From assembly GCA_027575765.1 (NCBI GenBank), contig JANBPT010000123.1, forward strand, positions 1 through 64,000: a stretch of DNA of 64,000 nt, written 5' to 3'. Shown piece by piece: positions 9,947-23,130 of the stretch. This DNA is from Tieghemiomyces parasiticus (lineage: Eukaryota > Kickxellomycota > Dimargaritomycetes > Dimargaritales > Dimargaritaceae). The notes below the pieces were generated by a model, which saw only the letters and a list, made by a program, of their open reading frames with translations, made no database searches and was not told the DNA's origin. Made by a program: the position numbers and the translations under genes. The first letter of the stretch is position 1; every line of letters begins with the position of its first letter.

Positions 9947-12900
9947 GCTGTAGAGTTCCCTCATTTCTATCGGTGCACCTAGTTCGTGCTGCACGTCAGG
10001 ATGGCGTTGCATTTGGTGTCGAATAGGTTGACCTTGTAAGACGGTAAAAAGTTTTTATCAACCCGTTTAGTCGGTGTGGACCGCGTTGCTTCAAGCGTTC
10101 TACCATTCCACCCTCCCTCCCCATCACCTTTTTTTTCCTTGTCAAATCATCTCTGTACGATATGTTACTCCCTTTATTTACCCCCCCCTCTGAAGCCTAA
10201 CCTAGTAACACTACTCGCCGTCGCGTGCCCTGGTTCCACTACAGGGTCACTCCGATGCAAAACGATAGGTCTATTTAAAAATAATATACACCACCCTTTC
10301 CTTCTGTGGGAGCTGGCTGGTATTCCATACGGCAGACATGGCTAAGTGAGTGCGAGTCTCTTATATCGCATGTTCTTCTCGTTCAAAAAAGCCCCTAGAT
10401 GTATCAGTGGCCCGGGCCGAGCTGAAGTGTAATTATAGGCCTAGGCTTGAATATATGCTCAGATTAACAGCGTATGTCAAAGCGCCCCTCCCTTACTTCC
10501 CCTCCTTTAGGATAATCATGACCCAATCCACGTCACCATTAAATACCCTGATTCCCCTTGTAATGTGTCAGCCCACTTTCGCCCACCCAGATCGAATCGA
10601 TGTTGGCAACCGGGACCATGCTGCCCTTGAAAGTGAGTTGTGTTGAGTTTCAATGATACGTACTCAGCGAAGGAAAGTCAACACGGCCAAACAGCTGAAT
10701 AAAGTAGATTAGAGAAAGCGGGGTAACTAGGGTACGGGGCTCCGTCAAGACAAAAGAGGGCAATATAGTAAAAGTATGTTGAGAAACGATGGGTCGGGGT
10801 TGGTCCTGGCCCTTCTTCTAGCCCTCATCCTGGGGGGGGGAGGTTAGGCAATCAGCTCGGTGTGCTTGGTGACCTGCTGAGCGCAGCGGTTGGGGCCAGG
10901 GGGTGGCACCAGGGAGGTCGGCCATGGGGGGGGGAGGGGAGCGGCCTCCCAACCCCCTCCGCCACAAACGTATATCCAGCGACTCAATGGATGCTAGCCT
11001 CCTTCTAGAGTAAGCTCATCACCAGCCAGTGACGCTAGCATAATACTCGCACGTCACCTTAAAAACCCGTGAAAGCATTATGATTTCCCTACATGAGTGG
11101 GAGCCCCTTCTGTTGACCTCCAATCCTAACGAAGGAATAGAAGAATGCTAACACGACCTACTTTACCCTCCACCACACATTTCGTATATTATTTTTCGTT
11201 AGGTTCCAGATCGTCCATCCTCATCGCGCATACCACGCACACAGCAGCTCTTTTCTTTTCCCCCTTTTTCTATAATATATACTATTATGTTTGGGGTTCT
11301 ACTATCCGCATCCCCCTAGATTCTTCGAATAGCCCCTTTACAGCATTCAGATGGATAATGATTGGATTGCAGATAATGCCACTCGCGCTATCTACCAGGT
11401 AGTCTACTTGGACTCGGCGGGGAGCGACAGTTCTGTGTGTGCTATCTAGCGGGAGTATCCGCAATGACCGACTCAGCCAGCAGGGGGGGGGGAGGATTGG
11501 AAGCAGGGGCTCGCCAGTAAGTGATTGCCTACAATGAAAGCCCCGATCACTTATAGCCTTTAAATTTTGCAGGAATCCTTTTGTTTTTCCTTTTTACATA
11601 CTGGCATTACCTACGATTTCTCCGCCGTTGGGTTATCTACCCTACAGCTCACTTTACCCTTTGAAGTCGTCACCTTTTACACTTAGCCTTGGTCATTTGT
11701 GCTGGATGCCCCTTACTCTCTCGACCCTACTCCTCCCTGACCTATCCCTTCTCACTACCCTTGATGATCATTACACATCACTAGCTAGCACGAATTCATT
11801 GGATTACTCGGCTGCATCTGTCCATCACCATTACTAGATGATTGTTGTCTACTTATTGATCTGGGTCGTCTTTTTACTGCCCCTTCCTCTCGATTTAACC
11901 TATTGATGACCTGCTCTAGAGGGTACAAACGTTTATCTCATCACTTAATCCTTGGCCTGGTCAAATTTACATGGGATCTTCCTTTTTAAACTTCAATAAT
12001 CTATTTAATGGTTAACATACCCACAAGCTTCCGGGCTCCTCCCTGCTTAGTTCGTTTCTTCAGGCGGAGGGTTTATTCGGTATGCTCTGCACGCAGTATA
12101 CCCTGGCCCACAACTGGGTGGATCTATGAAGCAAGCCCCAAAAATGCTTTGACATTACCACCCGCCCTCCTCTTCATTCTTCTGAAGGGCAGCCACCTCC
12201 GCACTTTAAATGGGGTACCTGTCGTGGACCTTGTACATTACCAACTTGGCCATGAGTGAAAGTATTTCTTTACTTCTCTGTGAAATGGCCAAAAATGGCT
12301 AAGTATACTTTTAGCAGTTCCACTCCCGCCAAAAACTGGAGTGCTTTAGTACGGAGTCCATGGCGACAAAAGCTAGAGGTACCTAGAGAAATAAACCTGA
12401 CCTAATGTTTGGCATACGATAAAGATAGGTGCGGACTCGACCGAATGCGGGGTATATGTACCGACCGTTAATAATTACATCGGTCACACCCTAACGTAAA
12501 ACGCCGAATCCAGGGATTTCTTATGTAGTTGGGCCATCCTCATGATTACACAGGACCCCCTGGGGTAATCGTTGTATATCCCATTTTTCGGATTTGACAG
12601 GCAGGTGTCTATAATTCGCCCATAACCGCTGTAATGTGCCCTACCAAGTGATTGACAAGGTAGTCCAGTGAGCGCAAGAGCGCTAAGGTGCAGAATAGAC
12701 AGCATTATACTGCGGGCGAGCGATTTGACGACCTGGTAATGTGATCTAGCCTCAATGCTTCCCTTCTTACATCTCTACTTCTCTGCAAGTGTCCCTATCG
12801 AGACGGTACATTGTACATCTAATCAACCTTGTGCCTTCTCATCATCAGCGCTATCATTCGGATCGCCGGTTGGGTTAACCCCTCTCTCCCTCTTCGCCCA

Positions 12901-15900
12901 GGTGAGGGTGGCAAGGTCAAGCGACGTGAAAATGGAAGTGATGGCCACTCAGCGGAGAATAACCGGATATTCTGACTAGATTTCTCCCCCCTCTTCCTCT
13001 GGCTCCCTCTCTCTCTCTCTCTCTTGGCGATAGTTCTTTTCTTTAATCCCGGGTCAGTTTTTTGAAATTCAGAATTATTTTTTATGCCGTTATTTTAACT
13101 GTTCTAGCTACCTTTCGTCATCTCAAGCCGAACGAATGGGAAGTGGCACTCCCATTAATGAAGTCCGCTAGAGATCAAGATAATCTCACCCTGTCGTCTT
13201 CTTCATCTTCTCTACCCGTGGACTATATATCTTGCAGATGGGCCGGTCTATCAATTGGACAGAGCAGATTCCCGTATACCCTGGTGACCAATCGGGCACT
13301 CACTCCCCTGTATCTCGGAATCGTTTGGTACCGACGAGATCGACATGGAATACGGTCCATAGAAATAGGGGGTTTAGAGAAAGAGGGTGGTGGTATCAAG
13401 TAGGAATGGGGTGAAGGAGAGAAAGCCCATGCTGAAGCCAGCCGTCGGGGAGTATGACGAATGGCTTGATGTTACCACCAACGGTTTAGGCACTGGTCGT
13501 GTAGCACATCGAGCAAAGTGATTACATTACAAGCCGTACTATGTTTATACACCTTCTTCCCGTCGTGGTCTGGCACAGGGGAGGTAGGGGAGAGGCGGGG
13601 GCTGGTGCGACTTGAATTGGGAAACAAGCTAAGGTGCAATGAGCACAATTAACCAAAACTGCGCAGAACCTGGTTGTGATGAGCGCGTATGCATTGCTTG
13701 TTTAAAATAAAAGCAGAAATTATGACTTGTACAAGGGAGATGGACGATGATGAAGGGTAGACCCACACATATCTTTAAACGGCCCGACACAGCTCTAGCG
13801 TGGCGGTAGTTAGCGAACTTGAGAATTTTATTTCACCCAGGGCCTAATGCCGAAATAGTTTTCACGCCTTGGGTCGGTTCCTCCACTGCGTACTTAAGCC
13901 CTCATGGCCGACCATTTGGTGTTACCCCTATGGGCGGACAGGTCGGCCGCCCTCTTGTAGGATAGTATTTTCCCGCTTCCTGTCCCAGGGTTGGTCCAGA
14001 ACACACATGTGTAGCCAAGATTTAGGTTGAAGGGCTGTAGTACCACCATCGTGTCCCGTCTGGCTTCCTCCGACCCTCCGTTAGTCCTGCCACCCCTCTC
14101 CCTCTTTAGTTCTGTTGGTATAATCGCACCGGCAGACTCCAGGCAGGAAAGTGGGAACAGGCGAAGTGAGTTGGGGATACTATGGAAGGGAGGGAGTACC
14201 GGTGGCAACAGTCGTAGAGGATCTTCTCGCCTTTAAGGTAGAGGCGCAGCCCGGTGATCGGAACTTAAGCTGGTCCGCCCACAATCTCCAAAGGGGGAGC
14301 GGGCAGCGGCAGATGGGAGAGAGGTAAACATTTGATGACCTCTCGAGGTCATTAGCCGGCTCCTCCCTGGTTTCTCCCATCTTCAGACGGGAGGGGGAGA
14401 TGTACATTGTAAAAGTATGAATTTGTTTCACGTACAAAGAGCCAATATTACCGATCCTTTGATGCAGTTATTGGAATGCTGTCAACACGACCGTTCCATC
14501 CCAGTATCGTTAACCGCATTGGCCGAGCCGGTGCACTACTCAGGCGCCTCAGCTTTCCACACTCAGATTTCAATCAACCAGTGAAACCGGCGGCAAAGGC
14601 ATACAATTATCAATAGATGAAGATGAGTGAACCTCCCCCCCTGTCCTACCCACGTCGCCACCTCCCAATCTCACATTGGCTGTTTTCCTCGTCCGGTGCA
14701 CCACCCTCCTCTGTCATTTAAATTCGGTCGTTTTGAGAGAGGGCGTTATCCCTTGACAGTGAGACAGGGCTAGGCGTACGAATGCGAACGTACAACACGG
14801 CTATGGTTACACGCGACGACGAGCGACGTAGGGACATGGGAAGGGCACGCAAACTCCATTGCAAAAGCAAAAAAGGTAAAACCTCCCCTCCGTCCGTCCG
14901 TACCTCGAACAATAAAATGGGTAGCCAGGTTCCAAAAAAAAGATGGATAGAGGGGGACTCTATCGGCGCCAAATAAGCCCCTCAACCGACCATCGTTAGG
15001 GTTAACCCACTATATTGGGAGGCAGTCAGCTTGTGATCAACCGCATCTTCCTCGATCGCTTGGCACCCATTGTAAGTCTAATTACCGTGCAGGACACTAG
15101 TCTGGACATTGGGTTTAACTGCTTGTAAGGCCAAGGTAGGCAGAAACTAGGGGAGGAATTGACGATTGCATTGAAAATTTCAACTTGAGTGTGACTGGCC
15201 CGCTCAAAAGGGTTGGCCGTAGAGTCCCCTTTAACAAAGACTATAGTGACAATCTGTTGATAGATGCTAGTAGTCGGTTCCGTAGCAGAGAGGAGGCGAG
15301 ACTTGGTAGAAGCGACTGCAAGTACTGTGACGAACAGTCTAGTGCCAGCTTTTTAAGACTTCTCCAAGGCCATAGACCGAGACGGTCCCAAGCCATTTCG
15401 CCCCCTCTCTTTCCTACTTTTTCGTTGTATAGACGGGGGTGACGGGGCCGACAGCTATTGTTTGTGAATCGTTACTTCAACTGTTAGTTTAGCATAACTA
15501 CCAATTGTCTTATACACAGGACAAACACCTACGTCGCTTTATACTATTTTTGCAGCTCTTGGTTGATCGTGACTGTCCATCGGCTGGCCGGTATACAGGC
15601 GCTTTAAAGCCTGAACCCCCACCCCCCCTCCTCCGCCGCTTCCTCCCTCTTTCTCTAAAATTCTTCACTGACCGGACCAATTGCCTCTCCCCAATTGCCA
15701 AACATTGGATGACAATTGGTGGATCGTCACTAGCTGTCGCACCACTTTTCGGGCGCTATAACCTGTGGCCGGCACCCTCCCTGACCTTTCCCTTGGTTAA
15801 GCCCCCCCTTCCTGCTCTCCCACTTTGATGAATATGAAAACGACGAAGCTCCGTAAATCGGTAGTTCGAATGGTCGGCCAACAAGCCGTTCAGGCACCGG

Positions 15901-17245
15901 ACGGTTAGGAGTGCACTCTATGGGCTTCTCACCTGTTCCTCAGCCTCCCGCCCCTACGTAGGACAGCTGGCTGTCGACTCCCAAGATCTTTCTCCGTCGA
16001 TATTAATTTTTACTGTTCATTGCGGCTGGCTTGTCGAGCTGGACGTAGGCCATCGGTAACGCGCAGCGCCATCAGCCATCTACAGTGCGGGCTGTTTTAG
16101 AAGATGCCAAGGACCTTACCTATACGCCCGTGTACTGTGGCTGCGACCGTGCACTGCATGGAGGTCATCAGTTCCCTCTCTCCCCTCCAAATTCATCGTG
16201 TCCGAATCAATCTCGAGTGTGCCGTGCAACATCCAGCGTCGCTTTTGAACCGCATGAGACGGTCCCGACCGCCACCTTTTATTTTTGTTGTGCCGAGTTA
16301 TCGGTTTCGATGTTCCCATGTTCTTTGCAGTAAAGGGAGGGGTTCAGCTCCGGACGGGGCGAACTTTGAAGACGGGGGAAGTCACGGTTTGTTTTAGCCA
16401 ACCGGTTTTGCCAATTTATCAGCCAATATTACCTGGTTTCGCCATTAGAGCGGACCCGGGCTGCGTTGCCCACTAAAGCTGACCGATGGTGGTGATGTGC
16501 GCCGCTCTTTGTACCACCTTCCGTCTCCTTCCTCTGTGCCCTCCCTCCCGCTCTCCGCCTGCTCTGTGCTGTCCACCACCGTCCTCCCTTTCAACCAACT
16601 CGTTTTGTCCTACTCGTTCTTCGAATGAGGATGGGGCACCAACTTCATCTCCCCCATCCTCTTTAGCATCCCTCTTTCTCGTCCCCCCCCTCACCTGCTG
16701 GGGGATAAACAGATCAATTGAGAGGGATTTGCTAGTCCCCTCTCTCCCCTATCTTCTCGGCAATGTCACCTATTCTCTGCTTGGCCAGCTCGTCTGCCGA
16801 GCAGTCGCCCTTGATTTGCCTACCAGGCAGTCGCTATCTACGAGATATATAAACCTGACCCTAGGTCGCTCGTTGGCTAACTCCATAGAAAAATATCATC
16901 TCTACGCAGCAGCTTTTTCCTTCCATGCCAGGCAGTTGTCGTGAACACCCTGCCACCACCCTCCCTTCGTTAATTCACCCCTTTCCAATCTTGTATATTC
17001 TAGCCTCACCATCTACTATCGTAACTATTCCTTTCGTTTTGGCTACCCCGTGCACCTTGCCGATACATATCCGCCCCTCCTATTTTTTCCCAACTACCTG
17101 TACTTTATTCGTTGTGCCTGCTCACCACAAACTCTTACACCCCCCCTTCTTCACACCATTCCACTAAATCTTTATAGTCGTGCTGTACCGCCCCCAAGGT
17201 TAATTTTACACTCGCCACATACTAGTTGGTAACTACACTTCAACC
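9947..17245. other. 7.3-kb gene-poor region
   Basis: No recognised protein family is encoded on either strand. The region contains several G runs (10832-10840, 10927-10935, 11483-11492), a (CT)n tract near 13005-13024, and T/C-rich blocks at 11.1-12 kb and 16.5-17.2 kb. The latter is probably the leader of the next gene. A possible first exon (ATG 11464, donor GTAAGT at 11517) precedes a T-rich open frame to about 11837, but the product looks like no known protein. Confidence 0.5.
13005..13024. repeat. (CT)n microsatellite
   Basis: A perfect run of about ten CT repeats in intergenic DNA. Confidence 0.85.
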
Positions 17246-19153
17246 ATGCAGCCAGACACGAGCATAGTGACCCCCCCGCAAACAAGTTACGCCGAGGTCC
17301 GATCGGACCGGCCGGACGACTTTAGCCGACCCATTGACAAAAGCCACTTTCCCAGTGACTACAGCCATCGTTCGTCTTCCACGTCGCCCCGTTTCTTGCA
17401 AAGAGAACAGACTCCGTCCGCTACCGAGCACCATAAACAGGTCTCAACCGAACCCATGGCCCCCACAGCCTCGACCGGATCCTACCATTCGCGGCCGTCG
17501 TCCCCTACCAAGGGACACTCGGCCGAGAGCCGCTACTTTCCCCTGATTAGGGACGCCCGCCTCAATTTCTCCATCTCTCGCCCCCAACGGGACGGTGAAG
17601 AGAAAAACGACTCGCCAGTTTTGGCTACCCAATCCAGTCCGAGACTCCCCTTCCTCACCCCGCCTATCCCAGCGATTAAATCACACGCGAGTCACCCTCA
17701 CCATGGCAGCGCGCCGCCTTCCGTTCAAGCCCTCGCCGTCAAGGTACCGCGCAGCAACTCTCACGAGCCTACCTCCCGGCCGTTCCACCTACCGGAGAAG
17801 GTCAAGGCCTCGCGGAGTCCCAACTGGAATTTTATGGAGAAGAAGACCCTACTCGAGGCGGTCCTCATTTACATGCCACACATGACCAACCGTGATGACC
17901 ACTGGCGCGTCATCTCCCGCACCCTGACGGAAACCTGCGGCCGCTCCTGGGAGACCTCCCAGGTTAAACAGCAAGTGCGCGACCTTAAGAAAAAGTACGT
18001 CCGCATCATGTCTCAGTCCGGTTTTCTCAACCCTGACGGATCCGATCTGTCCCCCGAGCAGGCCGCGAAGATTCAACGGCCCATCAATATCAGCCAGCTG
18101 TTTGAGTTTCAGGAACAGGTTGAAGCTATCATCGAGAAGGAGAAGATGTACACCTCACCAGCTACCACTCCCACCCGAACCGAGCAGAGCTTTCCCACGG
18201 GCAACGCCCCGGCCTCCGCAGCGGCTGCCGATGGTACAAATACCGCCGGCGCGGCCCGGAGCACCATAGCGACCTCTACCACCCCTCAGCCCCAGATCTC
18301 CGAGGCAGCAGTGCTCCGTATGGCGGACCGGTTGCCTGAGGTGCCGTCTTCGACAGGCAGTTGTCGAACCGATACCGGGGCCCATCGGAGCTCGAATTCT
18401 CCGTTGAATCGTTACCAGCCCTACTCGCGCGCTATCGCCCCGGGAAACCCAGGGACCGGTTATGCCTCCACCCACCGCCGGCTCTCCATCACCGCCACCC
18501 TTCAACATCAACAGCAACAGCAGCAAAGGTCACTCGCCAACCAGGCCCAACCATCTCCACATTCCATCGTTACCGCGGGTTCCTCCTCACCTTCCGTGGC
18601 CTATTTGCCTTCGTGGGCCCCTTACCAGACCGATAATTCTCCCTTGCCCAACCACCAGCCTGACCCACGGAATCCAATCCATTCGCGCTCGACCGGGTAT
18701 CAACCCCGGCGGTTTTCGGCGAGCCATACTGTGATCCCCTCCGGTTCCCCACGGGGCCCTGCGCCGCCGGCCTATTCGGTGGTCCAGAGCGGTTCCAGCC
18801 CCAACGCCCACGCTGCCAGTGGGGGTAACGCCCAACCCCGCCCGCGCAATCCGCCTGCTGCCACATTGCTACCCACCCTCACAGCTGAGTCCTTCAACTT
18901 CGTCCGCCGGATTAGCGACGATACCCTGGGCGGCAATCTGACCATCCAGGCCCGCGCCTTTCTCCGTGAAATGCACGACGTGACCAATACCCTGTTGACG
19001 TTCCAGCGCCAGAATGCCGAGTGGCAGACCGAGCAATGGCACCGGAACGAGGCTTTCCGTCGCCAGGTCATTGAGCGCCTCCAGAGCATCCCCGGTCAGA
19101 TCTCCCCACGTGAACCCGAGCCCCGTCCCTCTCAGCGCCCTCTTCGATATTAA
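17246..19153 (+). CDS. Trihelix/Myb-like DNA-binding protein with C-terminal coiled coil
   Basis: A 635-aa single-exon protein, probably a nuclear transcriptional regulator. Residues 1-190 are Ser/Pro/His-rich and disordered. Residues about 191-262 form a Myb/SANT-like (trihelix-type) module: tryptophan in SPNWNFMEKKTLLEAVLIY, in DDHWRVISRTL and in RSWETSQVKQQVRDLKKKY. A Pro/Ser/Thr/Gln-rich region follows, including a Gln run near residue 421. Residues about 560-620 form an amphipathic helix (LREMHDVTNTLLTFQRQNAE onward) suited to dimerisation, as in animal and plant trihelix-type factors. The ATG is preceded by a pyrimidine-rich leader. The specific target is unknown, and the fold assignment comes from tryptophan spacing and helix pattern only. 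Confidence 0.75.
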   Translation: MQPDTSIVTPPQTSYAEVRSDRPDDFSRPIDKSHFPSDYSHRSSSTSPRFLQREQTPSATEHHKQVSTEPMAPTASTGSYHSRPSSPTKGHSAESRYFPLIRDARLNFSISRPQRDGEEKNDSPVLATQSSPRLPFLTPPIPAIKSHASHPHHGSAPPSVQALAVKVPRSNSHEPTSRPFHLPEKVKASRSPNWNFMEKKTLLEAVLIYMPHMTNRDDHWRVISRTLTETCGRSWETSQVKQQVRDLKKKYVRIMSQSGFLNPDGSDLSPEQAAKIQRPINISQLFEFQEQVEAIIEKEKMYTSPATTPTRTEQSFPTGNAPASAAAADGTNTAGAARSTIATSTTPQPQISEAAVLRMADRLPEVPSSTGSCRTDTGAHRSSNSPLNRYQPYSRAIAPGNPGTGYASTHRRLSITATLQHQQQQQQRSLANQAQPSPHSIVTAGSSSPSVAYLPSWAPYQTDNSPLPNHQPDPRNPIHSRSTGYQPRRFSASHTVIPSGSPRGPAPPAYSVVQSGSSPNAHAASGGNAQPRPRNPPAATLLPTLTAESFNFVRRISDDTLGGNLTIQARAFLREMHDVTNTLLTFQRQNAEWQTEQWHRNEAFRRQVIERLQSIPGQISPREPEPRPSQRPLRY

Positions 19154-22100
19154 GGATTGTTCGGATGAAGATGATGGTCGGTGCTGTAACATATCGTATA
19201 TCGCACACTCTGTATCCGTTTCGCTGTGCTTGTGTTTTCTACTACTATTATTATTATATTGTCGTTCACCCGTTAGCCGCTTGTTCCTAGAGAGTTCACA
19301 CTACGCCATCCTAATCGTTTCTGCCCATGCTTTTGCATTTCTCCACCGGTGTCGCTTTATTATCCCGTTAAGGTTTACATAAATGTATATACACATAATA
19401 CAACACCGGTTGTTCACTACTATTGTCCAACTGGTAACCCTTCTGTACCTGGCACCCTACAACCACGGTGGACTACTCACCAGGGTGGTATTAAGCGCCA
19501 TACCGTGGACGTCCCGTTAATATGAAGGTGGATCTACCAACGATTATAGGCGAGTGTAGGTAGTGGGGTTTTGGGGCATAGGTCGATTACCGGTAGATTA
19601 AAAAGGTAGATCAGTGATGTCGTACCCGAAGCCACCACCGCTGCCCAACTCCCACACCCCACTCGGCATGCGCATTCAAGGCTTGACCCTACCCCTTGTT
19701 ACCATTGCTTCTTCCCATCCTTCCCTGCACCACCCATGGGCTATCGGCCCCTCAGGCACGGCCGAAGACAATAGCGCACACCCAGTTACCAAAGCCCTAC
19801 TTTTTACGCTCTAGCCTAGCAGCACATGGTCCACCAAGTCACGTGCAGACTCGAGCCTAGGATACTTGGCTGCCAAAGAATGTATCCACCGGAACTCGCT
19901 GGCATTTATTCCGTCAACACACCCCCTGTTTAGCCCTCTTTGATCAACCCCGATTACTGGGCATCACACCTACCACAGATGATTGTCGCCGATCTGCGGA
20001 AAGCGAAGTGGAGCAACAGGGCCTATAAATAATCCGACAGCTAGGGTAGTGCCCTGATATGATGAGAGAGGGAAGGCGGGGGAATCGATGACTGGCCGGC
20101 TAGATAAGTCAGTGGCGGATGGAAGGCCGACTGGGATGTGGTCTTGTTTACTGTGTCTAGAAAGTGCACGGTGGAGGCCTGACGGGTGTTAGACTAATAG
20201 TGAGTGGAGGGAATATGAGGGGGGGGTTGTGCGGATAGTGAATCATCGATCGTTTCAGCCCAACTCGCATTGCAGATTAGCGCAGCCGGTGACATCTCAT
20301 CATGCCATCTCTTCCCCCTTTGTGATCGACCAACAGCCCAAGTACGAGAATATGTATAATGGCCCGGGGTCGCCGTAATCAAAACACAAGGAGTAGATGC
20401 CCTGTGACGGTTCCAAATTGGGGGACAAGAGGGGGTTAGCTATGGAGCCGGTGTTTATTAGCTGGTTAGCTGACGAGGGTAGGGGGGGGGTGGAGAAGTG
20501 GGATTATAGGATGTCGAAATCATGGAGCGACGTCTCCATTTCGGGGTACTCCGCCTTTATTTCACTAGCTTTTCTCTGTTTTCGTTGGTGTCTCCCGCCC
20601 TCACCGCTTACCCCACGCCCGCACTCCCTTTTTGCTGCGCGCGAGTCCTCTTTTCTCCTTTTTTGATCCATTTTTCTCTTTCTGACAATGCCCAGCCAAG
20701 CTGTGCCACTGTTCCATTCCTACTATATACCGAGGTTAGTTCAATACAATTGCCATACAGGCAATAAAGTCATGATTCGACTGTACTTTTATATACAACT
20801 TTGGCATCTTGTACACGAGCTACAATGTCTGGAGAGTGCATGGGTTGGTACCAACTCCGGGCCTGAAGGTTAGTGGCGACCAAAGGCTGCTTTGACCGGA
20901 GGTGTAGCGTTGATAAAGAGGAAGAAAATAGAGCTATCCCGGGAAGGAAAGGTGATGGAGTGACTAACGTGATTGGCAAATGAGCTATACTAGAATTATG
21001 CAACGACTATTTAACTACGTTGATAAAGTGGCTGGAATGGAAGGGTATCGTTGCTCAGGCGCCTGAGTGCCGTTAGCGTACCCGGGCTCCCATTCCGTTG
21101 GAAGAGGGGGTTCGGATTACCTCAGACCAGTACTGCCCATAATTTCCCCTACCGTTTCGCCGCCATTTCGCAACGGTACAAACCATATGACGACGCTAGC
21201 CTTGCCGAGAAAGGAACCGAGAATTCTCGGATCGACCGGGGACTTGTATTCCCTTTATTCATTTACCGTTTAATCCTATACCATGTATTCTTTTACGCAT
21301 TACTGTGGTTGGTAGGAAATCGGGTGGTGATCGGTGTTACAATGGATAGGAGTAGGCCAATGATAATGCGGTTAGAATGCTATTTTCCAGGGCTTTTATA
21401 GCCGGACCGGCTTGTGTGGAGGGTGTAGGGAAAGGGCCTTGACCTCGGCAAGCGTCAAGCCTTGCAAGGCTGTGTAAATAATTTCGTAAGCGGTCCGATA
21501 AGCGGTGAGGCATTGCAAGTAGTTATGGAATTAGCGACGAAGTTCTGCAAGCTACTCCACTGATAGATGATAGGGGATAGGGTGTTGGTTTGGTGATAGT
21601 GAAGGCGGGGATGGACCGCGGCTGGCCCCTTACTGGTTGGCTGGGCTTTGTCATCAATACCAGTCCAGGGGGTGAGTGATACCTGGTGGTTACTTCGGTT
21701 TGCACGTTGTTAATCGCAATTGTTCCTTTACCCCTCACCACTACATCCTTTATCCCTTTGTTTATCTGTTCCTTTATTCCTTTGTGTTTCTGCACCTTTA
21801 TTCCCTATCCGTTGCCTACTTCCCTATATCCTTGTATTCTCAGATGCTTTGTCCTTTGGTCCTCTATCCTATCCCCTTACCATTTCGCTGCCGTTTTTAC
21901 CTTCACGTTTCCCTACATTTAAGCTCACTTCAAAACACGAAAAACGAATGCATACCGTCGGAGACCTCCAGCCTCTCTGGGCTCCTCCTGGGTTTAACAC
22001 ATATACTCCCCTTGTATCGTTTGATATTTCGTAGCATTTTGTTACCCCTTGTAGCTAAACCCTTCCCTTAGACTTCTCCCTAGAATTCAATATTTCCCTC

Positions 22101-23130
22101 TCTAGCCTTAAACCATAACTATAATGTATTTAGTAGCAGAGTTAAATTAGTAACTCCTGCCGAAATACTGCCATAATGATTTCGCCAGTGTTGACTGCCG
22201 TTTACCAACACGGTAAGACCCCTTTCGACTGGAGGAGGGGTGGAAATTTTTCAAGTAGACTAAAGTGATGAGGCGCGTTGCACATAAGTCCCCTTCCTTA
22301 ATTGGCCAGTGTCTTCACTTAGCAGCTTCTGCAGTGGGGCGATGGGCATTGCGCGTAAGTATCACAGCCAAATAAGCGTATAACGGTCTAGATTATTGGT
22401 CTATTAATAAAGGTTACCATCTGTCCTGTGACTTTCGCATTACACCGTAACTAATTTCCCAGGACTCAATTTGCTCTCGGTTTTGGTGGAAGGTGAGAGA
22501 GGTGCAGTAAAAATCGCTATAGAATCGCTGGCAACGAGGCATTAGAGGTACAACCCAGTTAAACTCCAAGAACCTCTAGGTTTCTATTGAATAAATAAAC
22601 ACTCATGTTGTATTATGACCTTAGTGATGTGTCTAGACATTTACTATATTGGCGAGGAAGTAATGGGTCTACTGCCTTGTCGCTGACAGTTGGCCTTGCA
22701 TGTGGACGGCTCTCCTAGTGCAGAGCATCTGATGCGGCGTCAATTCTCATCCGCCTCCGATTAATTGAGAACTATAACTATTATATGGAACTAAAGTGTG
22801 TAATGCAGTTATCCGTCCTCACTTTGATTGCATGTACGGAATTCGTGATTAGGATGTAAAAATTTCTATTATAGACATAGATTAGCATGGAAAACCAAGG
22901 AAAGAAGGTCATGACACATATGGAGTGATACTGTCGTGCCAAAAAAACAAAGTGGAGTACAGCTGGTCGACCATCGTGATGGAAAACAGCGGGGAGGAAA
23001 GGACTCTGGACAAGTCGGACAGTCCTGTTCACCTTCATTCCTGAAGGGCAGAAATATATATATATATATATATGGATACCCATTTTGCACGTTTGTTCCC
23101 TCACACTGTTGCCAATGATTCCGTCAAGGG
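19154..23130. other. 4-kb gene-poor convergent spacer
   Basis: It lies between the trihelix gene and the receptor gene, whose 3' ends face each other. Features seen are a 9-base G run at 20472-20480, a pyrimidine-rich block at 21.7-22.1 kb with repeated CCTTTATTCC-like units, and an AT microsatellite at 23054-23073. No coding region is recognised. Confidence 0.55.
23054..23073. repeat. (AT)n microsatellite
   Basis: About ten AT repeats, 60 bases beyond the 3' end of the receptor gene. Confidence 0.9.

Noticed and set aside
10338..10650. ATG-GCT-AA before a GTGAGT donor, with exon-like pieces downstream
   Set aside because: No set of exons gives a consistent phase with introns longer than 35 nt.
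10846..10920. Minus frame ending NRCAQQVTKHTELIA, like a CHCH-protein tail
   Set aside because: No partner exon with the second cysteine motif could be found.
13062..13403. Frame with a hydrophobic N-terminus suggesting a signal peptide
   Set aside because: It begins at TTG with no ATG, and no splice model helps.
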